64,000 nt of DNA from Cladobotryum mycophilum. Its lineage: Eukaryota; Ascomycota; Sordariomycetes; Hypocreales; Hypocreaceae. The stretch covers positions 186,001 through 250,000 of the forward strand of contig JAVFKD010000016.1 of the NCBI GenBank assembly GCA_036429605.1, given 5' to 3'. How positions within the stretch are numbered: position 1 is the stretch's first letter; every line of letters begins with the position of its first letter. The translations under genes were made by a program, and so were the position numbers. Positions 1-10,591 of this stretch are shown piece by piece. The notes beneath the pieces were generated by a model. The model made no database searches. It was given only the letters and a program-made list of their open reading frames with translations, and was not told where the DNA came from.

Positions 1-415
1 GGGGTGTGGCAAGAAAGAGGACTCAAGTCCGTTGATAAGAGGGATGCTGTAAAAGTATTAGACCAGGTTGGTGAGATATGGCAGTGTTTCCAGATTGAAA
101 TAGCTTACAATATGTCCAAAATTACTCCTTCAGGTTTGCCCAGGAAAAGCAGAGCAAATATGTGATGTTGAAAGTCACAAGTTCTGGCAGTGTCGCGAGA
201 AATGTTTTCTTTCTTTATTATAGCTCAGGTAAGGGATCTCCTGAGTACAAATGCAAGGAATTCTTCTTCCTGGCCTGTCATTGTGGAGGGATGGCCGTTG
301 GGAGTAAGCGTAATCACCCCGCATGATGATGATCAAAACAGGAGACAACATGGAGATTGTTGCTGCCCAACTCGTAAGCAGGAGCACACTGCATCCGCTA
401 CGTGAAATATTGTGT
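1..415. other. Left edge, no gene called
   Basis: Short overlapping open frames exist on both strands, but none has a recognisable motif or splice structure. A few in-frame codons at the extreme left could be the tail of a gene outside the window, but nothing supports that. This is probably the 3' flank of the HET gene. Confidence 0.5.
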
Positions 416-2623
416 TTATCCCAAAACTATGAGTTGCCAAGCCGGATTTGAAGCAACCCATTCAGACTCGCTAATAGCATCTACTCCAATACGATACGCA
501 ATCTTCCCCCGTCGCTCAACAAGCATGACCCAGAGCATGTCGCGCATCCCTGGATCCTCCCAGTCATTCGCCGAGAGCCTTCCTATCACAATGAACTCGA
601 GTGACTGACCGACACGCTCTTCGGCCCATTCAGGATCCAGACGCATATCACCAAACCTGAACTCTGCCCCTATAGTGTACCTGTCCCCGTCCTGGTTGAG
701 AAAGTCTTCCCGTTTGTTGAGCGGCAAGAAACACGTGCTGGTATAAAAGGCCAATTTTCCGCCGAGGTCGGGTAGGTTGAACTGCTCAAGATCTACCTCT
801 GCGACGATGGATGCTGCACCCTTGGGTTTCCACTTCTCCCTCAGAACACGAGGGGCATCCGAAGTCTGGAACCAGAAAGGGGCTGGTTGGGCAGTGGCAT
901 TGCTAAACAAGCGTCTAAGGGAGTTGCTTCCCGGCTCAACGTAGTACCAATCAAGCTCTGGACGCGTGGCATGTTCAGATACATTCGCATCCACTGTACC
1001 CATCCAGCCCATCCAGGACCATGACGGAAATGGAACCTCTACTCCTGATGGATGCCGCCAGCACTCACCTCGGCGTTTCCAGTTTCGTGACCCGGATGCG
1101 TGAACCCAGAGTAGTCCTAGCTCTAACCAAGTTGCAGGTATGCCAAACAAAAAGTCCAGTTGTATGCCCTTAACCTCGCAGTTTCTCTGAAATCTCGCCA
1201 AGGCTCCCGCGAAGGCATTCATGACATCCCCCGGAAAGGTCAGGTTCCGGCTTGAGTACTCGCCCATCATTTTCTTGTACTCTTGAAAGGGGGATATGCT
1301 AGCTGCTTCTTCTACTTTCTGCATGAAGGACTGCGTCTCATCATTGGGCAGATTCAAACTGTACAGTGGCTGCTCTTGATAGTGGACTTTTGGGTCATCC
1401 GTTTCTAGCACGGTATCCTCGCACCAGGACGATGTACCACACAGGTATACCACCTGCTCCTCCGTAAAGATGAGCAGCCGACGAGAACATAGCCTTTCCT
1501 GGTACGTCCAGCCACGACTGTTCCATGGAGATTTCTGCAGGAGAGTGGACGGACTTGAGCGAGCCACAATAAACTCGTACGAAGATTCAGGGAATGACGT
1601 CTTGACTTCGAAGGGCTTTAGATCCCGGCTACCCGACTCAAGGCCTGCAAGGCCTGCGTTGGCATGCGACCCGGAGGCGGCGACAATGGTGAGTGAAGCG
1701 CGACTATACACAAGGTCCATCGCGCCAATAACATCTGCCTTCTCACCCAAATCGTCTTGCATGATGCAGAGGGCATCAATCCAGATATAGCGCATTCCCA
1801 TTTTCTCGACTACCAGCATGGCATCTTGGATGGTCCTCGGTACATCCTTGTTGTGAATACCCAAAGACCCTTCAAGATAAAGATTGGGTGCGTTGTCAGT
1901 GATAAGTTGCAGAACTGGTACGCTACCCCAAACATAGGAGAGGGCTACATATTCGCCCCCTCGTCTCGCATCAACAACGCGCCTCTCAATAACATCAATG
2001 AGTCGAAAGTACTTGAGGTACTGATCCGGGCCCTCATCCGGAATAGTATCCGGTTGACAGCGGCCCCTATGCGAATTCTTGCAGTGCGAGAACCACCCTC
2101 TCAGGAGCTGAAAGTTGATTTCATGCATCTGCTCACACGGCCTCCTGGTGAACAGCGCAGCATCATCAAACAGCCCCTTGACGGCAACCCCTGACTTGAT
2201 GGCCTGGATTTCGACTTCGGAAGGACAGCCAGGCGGGGCCGGCTTGCACTCAACGACCAAGCGACAGATGCTATCCTGGTACTCATTTACTTGGAAGTTT
2301 TCGTTGTACTTGATGTCCGACTCTGGTTTCCTGACCACTGCCACCACGCGATTGCATAACGTGCAATCGACGGGCACGTCATCCAGCACCGAAGACAGCA
2401 CCGGTTCTTTCCATGCTGTGGAAATGGCCGCGACGACAAGCCCGCAAAATGAGCATTCATCTTGACGACTCAGAATCTCGCTGAGAGGACCCAAATTGAT
2501 GGTGACTCTGTGAGAACGAGGCAGCTCCTGCGATGCAAGGAAGTCAAAATTTCCATACGCAAAGCTATTCCTTGCTTGGCATTCTTCGCAGAGTGCAGAG
2601 GGTTTGGGTGTTGCGTCAGACAT
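416..2623 (-). CDS. HET-domain (heterokaryon incompatibility) protein
   Basis: Intronless 735-residue protein. The HET core starts near residue 225 with the diagnostic YVALSYVWG block. It is followed by the VPRTIQDAM segment, the RYIWIDALCIMQDD block and the YSRASLTIVAA block, which are the three conserved patches of the family. The N-terminus carries several Cys pairs (CEEC, CSFC, CTLC) common in HET proteins, possibly metal binding. The C-terminal half is the usual variable part with a PFPSWSWMGW patch. Family members trigger growth arrest or cell death after non-self fusion, or act as NLR-like immune effectors; no partner gene (NACHT, HET-s/PNT1-like) lies nearby, so the role here is open. 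The start at 2623 gives a normal N-terminus and has a TATA-like run about 45 bp upstream. No breaks are seen. Confidence 0.95.
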   Translation of the reverse strand: MSDATPKPSALCEECQARNSFAYGNFDFLASQELPRSHRVTINLGPLSEILSRQDECSFCGLVVAAISTAWKEPVLSSVLDDVPVDCTLCNRVVAVVRKPESDIKYNENFQVNEYQDSICRLVVECKPAPPGCPSEVEIQAIKSGVAVKGLFDDAALFTRRPCEQMHEINFQLLRGWFSHCKNSHRGRCQPDTIPDEGPDQYLKYFRLIDVIERRVVDARRGGEYVALSYVWGSVPVLQLITDNAPNLYLEGSLGIHNKDVPRTIQDAMLVVEKMGMRYIWIDALCIMQDDLGEKADVIGAMDLVYSRASLTIVAASGSHANAGLAGLESGSRDLKPFEVKTSFPESSYEFIVARSSPSTLLQKSPWNSRGWTYQERLCSRRLLIFTEEQVVYLCGTSSWCEDTVLETDDPKVHYQEQPLYSLNLPNDETQSFMQKVEEAASISPFQEYKKMMGEYSSRNLTFPGDVMNAFAGALARFQRNCEVKGIQLDFLFGIPATWLELGLLWVHASGSRNWKRRGECWRHPSGVEVPFPSWSWMGWMGTVDANVSEHATRPELDWYYVEPGSNSLRRLFSNATAQPAPFWFQTSDAPRVLREKWKPKGAASIVAEVDLEQFNLPDLGGKLAFYTSTCFLPLNKREDFLNQDGDRYTIGAEFRFGDMRLDPEWAEERVGQSLEFIVIGRLSANDWEDPGMRDMLWVMLVERRGKIAYRIGVDAISESEWVASNPAWQLIVLG

Positions 2624-3174
2624 TACAAATGAGTCGGCACTTGCAAAGCTTTGTATAGGGGATGTGTATATATGAGGTAGCGCCCAGAAGGCTGGATTGG
2701 AAGCGATGAGGCGGCTCTACTGTTATGGCTTTGCAAAAGATGGCATACCCCGATGAGTCGAGTGGTGATTGGGCTCCACATGATGATGGGGCAACATCCT
2801 ATGACCTACAGCGGGGTGCCATGCATACATACCCTTGCTGATCAGCTCATGGTGCATTAACAACCGCCAACCTAACCAAATCAGATTGACGATCATGGTC
2901 GTTGACATGAATTGATTGCGGCCATACAGCAAGTGGTAGCTAAAACTTGACAATCTACATTAAGAATATCACGGTTTTCCAAGAGACTAGGCTGTCCAGA
3001 AACAATACCAAAGGGCACTTATTCCAAAATAGCTTCATGGCCCCAAAAGAGGGCCCCAGAGTTGCGATTTTGCCAGCATGCCCCAGTTCATTGGTCGAAA
3101 CGATTCTTAGAGAGAGTCTGTATCATCTTTGAGCTTCTAGCATAGCTTCCAGCATACACTACTATTTATATCCT
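2624..3174. other. Intergenic, HET promoter side
   Basis: 551 bp between the start of the HET gene and the 3' end of the hydroxyproline dehydratase gene. Only short open frames without motifs are present. Apart from the TATA-like run near the HET start I see nothing specific. Confidence 0.5.
2667..2673 (-). promoter_or_regulatory. TATA-like element of the HET gene
   Basis: An ATATATA run lies 44-50 bp upstream of the HET start codon. It is close to the ATG, so the leader would be very short. Assignment is by position only. Confidence 0.35.
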
Positions 3175-4247
3175 CTACTTGGTACCGTTTGTTTGTTCAA
3201 CTACTTCTTCGGAATCAACACCTACGTGCCACTGATCGCCCACCCTAAAGCCCGTGGGGAAAGGATCCGTCGGATCCAACACAATCTGCTTGTAGCTCGT
3301 AATCCAGCCCCTCCCCTCGACCGTGGGGAGAATCGCATCGTACTCCCCGACCTTGGCCGTCCCCCTGATGTGCGCCACAAACTCCGTGCCTATGATGCTC
3401 CTATGCCGGAACGTCTCGCCGACCTTGAGCAGCCCCTTGGCGTGCATCACTGCCATCCGAGCACATGTGCCGCCGCCGCATGGGCTCCTGTCAAATCTCC
3501 CCGGGGACACGACGACGGTGTTTCTCGCCGTCTTGCCGTCCGGCCCGTCCTCCACGGGGTCCATGAGGGAGAGGATGGTAACGCCCCGGATCGCAGGGTT
3601 ATCCGGGTGGACGGGCGTGAACTGCGCCTGGACGGCCCTCTTGATCCGCTCACCGACTTCGATGAGCTTCGGGCCGTTGCTGTTCTCGATGACAAGACCC
3701 ACAGAGGCGGCATCCACCAGCACATACCACATGCCCCCCACGCCACATCGACACTCACGGTTCCCAAACCCGGAACCTGAATCGGGAGATCAATCGCCGC
3801 CGCGAAAGCCGGGATATTGTCAAACGACACGGACTTGCACTTGCCCCCCTCGCACTTTGCCGTAACAGCCACCAGCCCCGCCGCCGTATCGAGCTTCAGC
3901 TCCGTCACGGGTTCCTTCATGGGGATCATGCCCGTCTCCAGCAGCACCGTCGTGGTGCAGATGGTGTTGGACCCGGACATGGGCGCGTACTCGTCGCTCT
4001 CCATGATGAGGAACCCGGCATCTGCCTCGGGGTGGCAGGGCGGCAGCACCAGGTTCGTGTTCATGGAGGAGCGGCCCCGGGGCTCGTGGAGAAGTAGCTG
4101 GCGGAGGCCGTCGTCCTTGGTGAGGAAGTGGGTGAGCTTGTCATACATGGTCTTGCCGGGGACGTCGAGGACCCCGCCGACGATGACGTCCCCCACTTCA
4201 CCTTCTGCATGGCAGCCGACAACCGAGACGGTTCGGAGGGACCTCAT
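3175..4247 (-). CDS. Proline racemase-family trans-3-hydroxy-L-proline dehydratase (Ser/Cys type), frame broken by 1 nt
   Basis: About 357 residues, the normal family length, once one base is allowed for. The N-terminal half (start ATG at 4247) has the first catalytic motif as APMSGSNT, with Ser91 where racemases have Cys. The C-terminal half, in the next frame, has the second motif PCGGGTCA with Cys257. In this superfamily a Ser/Cys pair is typical of 3-hydroxyproline dehydratases, and some epimerases share it, whereas proline racemases have Cys/Cys; the dehydratase call is therefore inference. The frame breaks inside a G6 run (3734-3739), within the conserved VDVAWGG...YVLVDA stretch; a seventh G restores the family sequence exactly, so I read this as a probable sequencing deletion rather than a pseudogene. 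It is transcribed in the same direction as the kynureninase 650 bp upstream. Expected role: dehydration of trans-3-hydroxyproline to pyrroline-2-carboxylate in the cytosol. Confidence 0.85.
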
Positions 4248-4899
4248 GATGAAAAATGAGTGTGAATGTGGGACCAAAATGATTAAATGAGTGGAGATTG
4301 TAAGAGCTAAAAAGCAAAGTGATGAAGCTATGATCACAGAGTCTTTAGCACTTTGGGGGGAACATCTTGAAACGCACACACACACACATGCAGGTCTTTC
4401 CCCTCTCCCCATCCCGTGCGGTTGATGCCCAACTCGGTGAGCCATGCTACCCTATTACCAAGTGCCGAGACTCAAAGCGCTTAACCCTTTTTAAGACAAG
4501 CCCCCTCAACAGCCGGGGAGAGGGGGTATGGAAATCTTCTCCTGCATATGCGTCTCGGCCCGCCACGATTCAAAGATGGCGGTGGATATTTGCCCCTGAT
4601 TGAAGGTCTCGACGGCCCGGGAGGCGACTCTTCCGAATGTCGGTCTGATTTCTTCATCTTAATTGTAGTGCTAACTAAAGTATCCAACAGATGAATGTGA
4701 TCAATGGTGGGGTTTGCAGAGATCAAAGAACGAACTGGTAGAGTTCTCAAGAATCCCTTTGCCAAATAAAAAACAAAAAAATCGTAAATTTCATAGTGCT
4801 CCTTCGGCTAGCCGTTTCTCTCGATGCATAACACGCCGTCATTAAACTCCCCCCATAATGCTCCTTCTTTCCTCATAGCACGCCTGCTTCATTTTGTTT
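4248..4899. other. Intergenic, kynureninase 3' side and dehydratase promoter
   Basis: 652 bp upstream of the hydroxyproline dehydratase gene. It contains a short CA repeat near 4375-4388. No further gene is seen. Confidence 0.5.
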
Positions 4900-6476
4900 T
4901 CAAGCGCGCAAGCCCAGCGCACCTCGAAGAACCGACATAAACTTCCACACATCTTCGAATCGACTGTATAGTGGCACGGGAGCCACTCGGATGACGTCTG
5001 GCTTTCGCCTGTCGCACATGACCCCGTTTTCCTCAAGAGCTACAATGACATTGTCCAGCAGGCCCTCCCGAAGAAGCACACTCAGCTGAGTACCACGCTG
5101 GGCGGGATCCCGGGGCGTAATGACACGGAACAGGGGCGTGGCGTCACCTGATTCCTCTAGCATAGTGTCGAGGAGATGCTCAGCGTAGGCGGTCAGCACC
5201 AACGCCTTGGAGCGCAGATCGTGCATGCTCGTCTTGGCAAACACGGACAATGCAGCAGAGAGGCTGGCAAGATCAACTGCGGAGGGGTTCGACGCCTGGT
5301 ACCCGGCGGCGCCCACTGTGGGGACGAACTTGTTATCCATGTTGAAGCGCACGCTCTTGTCGCCGCCGTACCAGCCCAGCAGACGGGGTCGGAATGTCGG
5401 CCGGTCAGAGCCATCCTTCCACTCCACCGCGCCGTGACGTTCGTGAACAAAGGCACCTCCAATGGCGCCAGGTCCAGCATTGATGTATTTGTAGGTGCAC
5501 CAGCAAGCAAAGTCGACATCCCAATCATGAAGCTTGAGCTCCACGTTACCGGCTGCATGTGCAAGATCCCATCCTACAATAATGCCGTGCTTTCGTGCGT
5601 GAGCGGTGATGCGGGGAATGTCAAAGAGCTGGCCCGAGTAGTACTGAATACCGGGCAAGAGGAGCAGAGCCGTTGAATCGGCGTGCTCATCAATGGTGGC
5701 TAGAATCTTCTCCGTAGAAATCAACGAATGTCCGTCGGGTTCAATCTTGACCATGCTCTTTTCGGGGTCCAAGCCATGCCATGTAATCTGACTTTCTATG
5801 GCATAGTAATCGCTGGGGAATGGTCTCCATTCAAGGATAATCTTGTGCCTCTTCTCGTCCGGCCTGTAAAAGCTAGCCATCATGAGATGCAGGTTGACTG
5901 TCAGTGTGTTCATGATGACAATCTCATGTGGTGATGAGCCAACAATGTCGGCAGACTTCTTTGCGCAGTCCTCGGCCATATCTTGCCATTGCTTGAGGGG
6001 TGAATTTTCCATGTCGGTGAAATGGCCATTGACACCAATGGATGCCCATGTTTCCAGCTGGGCATCAAGGTATTTCCTGACGGCCTTTGGTTGAGCACCC
6101 AGGGAATTGCCTACAAAGTAGATTCCCAATTCGTCATCCGCCGAATGGCCATTTACACCATTGGCAGCACCATTAGTGCCATTGGTAGTTGGATGAGGCT
6201 CGCCTGGGACCTTGGTTAGTCTTCTTCGATAGGATTCACCCAGCCGTTTGACCCGAACGCTCGGATCAGAAGGCTTTCTTCTAACCCACCTGGAATTGTG
6301 CCGTCCAAGGCACGTTTTTTCAGTGCACGCTTTGTCGGAAGGATGAACTCGTCCCTCAAATGCTTCAGTGTATCCTGGGAGTCCAGCTGCCGCGCGAATT
6401 CAACCGTCTTTGCTTCTGCGGGGAACTTGGGGGCAGCACCGCTGCGCAGTCTCTCAACATACGTTGACAGCTCCAT
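4900..6476 (-). CDS. BNA5: Kynureninase (BNA5-like)
   Basis: Two exons, 6476-6290 and 6203-4900, with an 86-nt intron (6204-6289: donor GTGGGT, branch GACTAAC, acceptor CAG), giving 496 residues. PLP-dependent hydrolase that cleaves kynurenine or 3-hydroxykynurenine to (hydroxy)anthranilate and alanine, in the cytosol. Visible family blocks are [12 protein letters not shown] at the substrate entrance, [10 protein letters not shown] (PLP-binding Asp), and [15 protein letters not shown] with the Schiff-base Lys. An Asn/Gly/Thr-rich linker follows the intron. I chose ATG 6476 because its context (cgaccATGG) is good and the protein starts like other kynureninases. An in-frame ATG at 6587 would add 37 basic, Ser/Thr-rich residues that resemble a mitochondrial presequence. 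It diverges from the IDO gene, two steps up the same pathway. Frame intact. Confidence 0.95.
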
Positions 6477-7495
6477 GGTCGTGAAGCGGTTACCTATAGT
6501 ATGAGTTGTTGAAAAGGAGTATCTGGAGGCAAGGATTGATGAAAGGATGTTTCTTTTTGTCCCCTGAAAATGTCTGATACCATGCATTCTTATTTTTTTC
6601 CTTTTGAAGGGAGAGGGGAGGTTAAAGAGATGTCAACTACTTTATGCTTCTCCAAATTGGTGGCGGCGCGTTCCACCCCTAGCTTGAAGATTTGAATACC
6701 GAAGCCCCCAAAAAGCCACCCCGAGCAAGGGCTGGTCAGACTTGCGTTGTGACTGGGAGTGTGGCAAAGGGCGTATCTGCTTGGCAAAACGGAGCGGTAA
6801 TTGTTATCGCTCAAGGAGAGCTTGGGAAGGGGGGCAGGTTTGCATCCGAAACAGCGGGACCGTCATCACTACAAGAAAATTTAGAGTATAGTTTAGGTTA
6901 GTCATAGCCGAGAGCTTATCTCCACATTCATCCGAATTTCCGCCATCCGAAGACCGTTGCCAGCCGAAGTTTTATAGGCAGTATAACCATAATACAGATC
7001 CGGAAGCGGAAGTGCGGATATATGGATGTTATGTATCAACAACTCAGTCGTCCACCCCCCTTACTTCATACTCCGCTTGCATCCTCCAGGAGTGTACGCA
7101 AATTACCCAATTGAAATAAGACGAGCCTCGTGATTTGGTAGCGCTGACAATTGTGGTTCCATTTCTTAGCTTTGCGGTGCGGGAGTTTCGGATTTGGAAG
7201 TGATAGCTAACACGGATCATGACGCCAGGATCAACCAACATCTCATCATGCCCGGACAAAGAAATATGTCCTATCACATTACCGGGGGGTAATAGGCTTT
7301 CAAGTGGACAAGTTCAAAGTTTGCAAATTACGAGGCTTTTTATCTTCGTAAATGCCTGTCTCACACCCTATTTAGATCTGTCGATATATTAAGCTTCTGG
7401 AACCGTCTGATCTGCGTCTAGACTTTGAGCAACTAGTTCTCTGATCCAAACCTGTCTCTTGTCTCCATCTCCATCTTCGAAAAGAGTCTCGCACA
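6477..7495. promoter_or_regulatory. Divergent promoter between kynureninase and IDO
   Basis: 1019 bp shared by two genes of the kynurenine pathway that point away from each other, which suggests common control. It contains three direct copies of an 8-bp CCG-containing motif at 6843-6951 and a related TCCGGAAGCGGA stretch near 6998. A TATA-like ATATATTAA lies about 110 bp before the IDO start. No coding region is seen. Confidence 0.6.
6843..6951. promoter_or_regulatory. Three direct copies of CATCCGAA
   Basis: The octamer CATCCGAA occurs at 6843-6850, 6929-6936 and 6944-6951, always in the same orientation. Fungal Zn2Cys6 regulators often bind CGG/CCG half-sites, so this could be an operator for a pathway regulator. 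The factor is unknown. Confidence 0.4.
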
Positions 7496-8830
7496 ATGTC
7501 TCCGCATGCCATCATAACAGATCCTTCAGAGTCAAGACCCTCGGAGGACTTGGCCAAGTTCGCCGTCACCAAAAATGCCTTCCTGCCCGAGGAGAGCCCC
7601 TCAACCTTCCTATCAGATCCCTATTATGAACCTTGGGAGGTTATCGCCCAGCATCTGCCAACTCTGATCGAAAGTCGTCGGATCCACAAGACCGTTGGAG
7701 AACTTCCCATCCTAACGACGGAAAGATTAAGGTCCCAAGCGGAATGGAGAAGAGCATATGTTTTATTAGCATTCATCACACACGCCCACATCTGGGGAGG
7801 AGACAAGCCCTGTGAGGTAAGCAATTTTGCAAAGGGAATATCTTCATCTTGTACGAGGGTCGAGCTGACTGTGACTGCAGATTCTGCCACCACAAATCAC
7901 CATTCCTTTCCTCCGCGTATCCGCTCACCTTGAGCTCCCCCGACGTTGGCATATGCCGGAGCCAATCTCTGGAACTTTTCCAGTAGTAGCAATGACTTTA
8001 CCGACCTGGAAACACTTCGCACGCTTGTGTCATTCACAGGTACTGAGTCTGAGTCTTGGTTTTTCCTCATCAGTGTGGCAATGGAGGCCAAGGCCGGCAG
8101 TATTCTCCAAACCATGACCACTGCTCTCAAAGCTGTCAAGTCTCGAAATTATGAAGTCATTATTGATGCGTTAAACGAACTAAGAAAATGCATAGAGGGT
8201 GTGGGTATTCTGCTGGAAAGAATGTATGAGAAATGTGATCCCATGACATTCTACCACAAGATTCGACCATTCCTCGCCGGCACGAAGAACATGGAGGAGG
8301 CGGGGTTACCCAAAGGTGTTTTCTATGATGAGGGCGATGGGAAGGGTGAATGGAAGAAACTGAGGGGTGGGAGCAACGGACAGAGCTCCTTGATCCAGTT
8401 CTTTGATGTTGTCCTTGGGGTGGACCATAATGGACATGGTGATGTGAACCAGAAGAGCTTCCATAGCGAGGTTCGGGAGTACATGCCTGGCCCGCACCGA
8501 AGATTTCTCATTCACGTTGTACGCATGGGCAGCATACGCGAACTGGCCCTCGTACAACCCGTCACGGACGAGCAGCACCGTTTGCGAAAGGCATACACGG
8601 CGGCCACCGAAGCCCTAAGCAACTTCCGGAATAAACACATCCAGATTGTGACAAGGTACATCATCCTTCCGTCGAAGCAGCCGTGGTCAGGATCGCGGCA
8701 GAACCTGGCAAGCTCGTCCTCTGCACGGAAAGGCGAGGAGCTGACAGGAACGGGAGGGACCACTCTTGTGCCGTTCCTCAAACAGGCCAGGGACGAGACA
8801 GTCGAAGCCGGCAAACTGGAAAGGCGTTGA
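7496..8830 (+). CDS. BNA2: Indoleamine 2,3-dioxygenase (BNA2-like), frame broken by 1 nt
   Basis: Exon 7496-7816, intron 7817-7880 (64 nt, GTAAGC...CAG), exon 7881-8830; 423 residues after allowing one base. Heme enzyme that opens the indole ring of tryptophan to N-formylkynurenine, the first step towards kynurenine and NAD. Diagnostic blocks are GGSNGQSSLIQFFDVVLGVDH, REYMPGPHRRFL, and FRNKHIQIVTRYI with the proximal heme His. The frame breaks in a C5 run (7937-7941), in the conserved HLELPPTLAYAGANLWNF region; a sixth C rejoins it exactly, so a sequencing deletion is likely. About 65 extra residues follow the catalytic core and end in a basic tail. It is divergent from kynureninase, implying coordinated tryptophan breakdown. 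Confidence 0.92.
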
Positions 8831-9784
8831 GAATCGGGCCGGTCATGATGTGAATATTTTTTGTCCTGTTTTTCTGTTACTGTAAATAGAGCGGATGCAT
8901 CCGGTCAATCCAGTGGTTCAAGTTTCGAGCGACATTGGGCGACTGTTTGATTCAACATTGATCGAGGGCTGAAGCGAAGAGAAAAGAGGCCTCTCTTGGT
9001 GAGCTGAGCCTAACGAAACGAGTATGAACATTTAATGACAATCTAATAATTATGGAGTCAATCACCATGATTAACCTTGAAAAAATCGTGAAAATGTTGG
9101 TCAAGCGTTTCTGAGGTTTTTTTCTGATCAGGCCTCCTGGAGGATGAGTATCCTGACAGTTCTAGGTTCTGGGTTGTGGATGATGCCAAAAATAGTGGCT
9201 GGGGGAGTTGTGGCTAGAGAATGCTGACAGTTGAAACCTGAGGCGTGAATTTGTGGCGCGCCGCAAGGCATCCATGAAGCTCAGAACGCCTTGCCCTGCG
9301 AACCATCCTCAACCACTCTCAAACGGGCCTGGGGACGCCCGCCTCGCCAATCATGCTCCCCACCACTCTCTCTTGACATTGAACCTCGACACCCTCACTT
9401 CCATCACTGGTTCACGAAGACAATGGAAGTGAAAAGAATTTTCGAGATGGTTCTACTCAATTCACTTTGACACTCGCTCGTTACGCCTCCCTCATCATGA
9501 CTTCACTCACAGCATCACAAGGACGACCGACTTGATGATGCGAGGTCACCAAGGCGCCAGGCACCAGCACTTCCCCTCTCTGAAGATTCTTCAAAATTCT
9601 ACTATGTTCCTCATGAACTGCATGGGAGATTTGATCATTCATTACCCAGTCCTAATATGGGACGAAAATACTACTGGTTACATCATACCAAAACGCCAAG
9701 CGCCAACTATCAGCACATGAACCTCTTCCAGTTTCAATCAAACATTTCAAGTCATTCAGTTCATCCATCACCGGCGCCCGGACT
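8831..9784. other. Intergenic between IDO and a hypothetical gene
   Basis: 954 bp between two convergent genes. The only open frames are under 70 codons and have no motif or splice support. Nothing else is seen. Confidence 0.5.
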
Positions 9785-10591
9785 TCACACTAGCGATGTA
9801 CGCTGAGGCATACTCCACTGATGATGATCGTTAGCAACAAGGAATAGTATGACGGCGTTTTGTCGTTGGGGTCTCTTACATTGAGAATCCATCCTGTCCT
9901 TGCTCCTCATACACCACGTATCGTTGATTCTGTCCTCTTCATCACCACAACAAGGGCAAAAGGTGAAGTGTGTGGACATTGGTGACAATTCAGGTGTCGA
10001 CAGCAGACGTTCCCGTGGGGTTCTAGGGGGCCTTGACTGTTCTCTACCTCTTGTTGAAGAACCCTCCCCGTGATCATAAAACAGCTCATCAGAAAAAGTT
10101 TGACTAGGGACGTTGACTGGTTCGCACCACGATCCAAAACCGCGAAGATCCCGGGCTCTGCGTTCTGGAGCAGGAGGTGAAGGGCATCTGAACCGACGAG
10201 ACTCATCAGGAGGCGGGGACGGCAGACGAATTTTTCTCCCCGTCGCTGAGCGCCTAGCCATCCCTCGATCCCTCCCTCCTGAGGACCAATCTGACGGCTC
10301 AGCCACAACAGAACCAAACTCACGTGATGACCCACGTGACCACATATCCTCCTCCACCAAACTCACGACATCGTCAACTTCAACAACACGACAACGCTTC
10401 GTCCTGAGACTTGAAAGAGGCTCTCTGTGGTCTTTTTGTGTCGTGAAACCACTGCTGGCTGAATGATAGCGTCGGGGCTCGCTCCAATCCTGCTGAGCAC
10501 TTCTCGTGCCAGACCTGGGGTGACCATGACTCCTGACGAGGCCCCTCGAAGTATCGGAAGGCGACATCATGCCTGTCGTCATGAAGCTCAT
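9785..10591 (-). CDS. Hypothetical protein with C-terminal Cys cluster
   Basis: Intronless frame of 268 residues from ATG 10591. The same frame stays open upstream to 10900, but that part reads like leader sequence and a TATAAA box sits at 10853-10858, so I start at 10591. The protein is rich in Arg, Ser and Pro and probably largely disordered, with an acidic VVEVDDVVSLVEEDMW patch. Near the C-terminus is a cysteine cluster, CPCCGDEEDR followed by single Cys at about 11 and 11 residues, which might bind zinc. I do not recognise a family. The gene model rests on frame length, the TATA box and the non-random composition. Confidence 0.5.
   Translation of the reverse strand: MSFMTTGMMSPSDTSRGLVRSHGHPRSGTRSAQQDWSEPRRYHSASSGFTTQKDHREPLSSLRTKRCRVVEVDDVVSLVEEDMWSRGSSREFGSVVAEPSDWSSGGRDRGMARRSATGRKIRLPSPPPDESRRFRCPSPPAPERRARDLRGFGSWCEPVNVPSQTFSDELFYDHGEGSSTRGREQSRPPRTPRERLLSTPELSPMSTHFTFCPCCGDEEDRINDTWCMRSKDRMDSQCKRPQRQNAVILFLVANDHHQWSMPQRTSLV

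Noticed and set aside
3175..3741. A separate 188-residue proline racemase-like gene
   Set aside because: It starts with GTG in the middle of the conserved domain and lacks the first catalytic motif. It is the second half of the gene starting at 4247.
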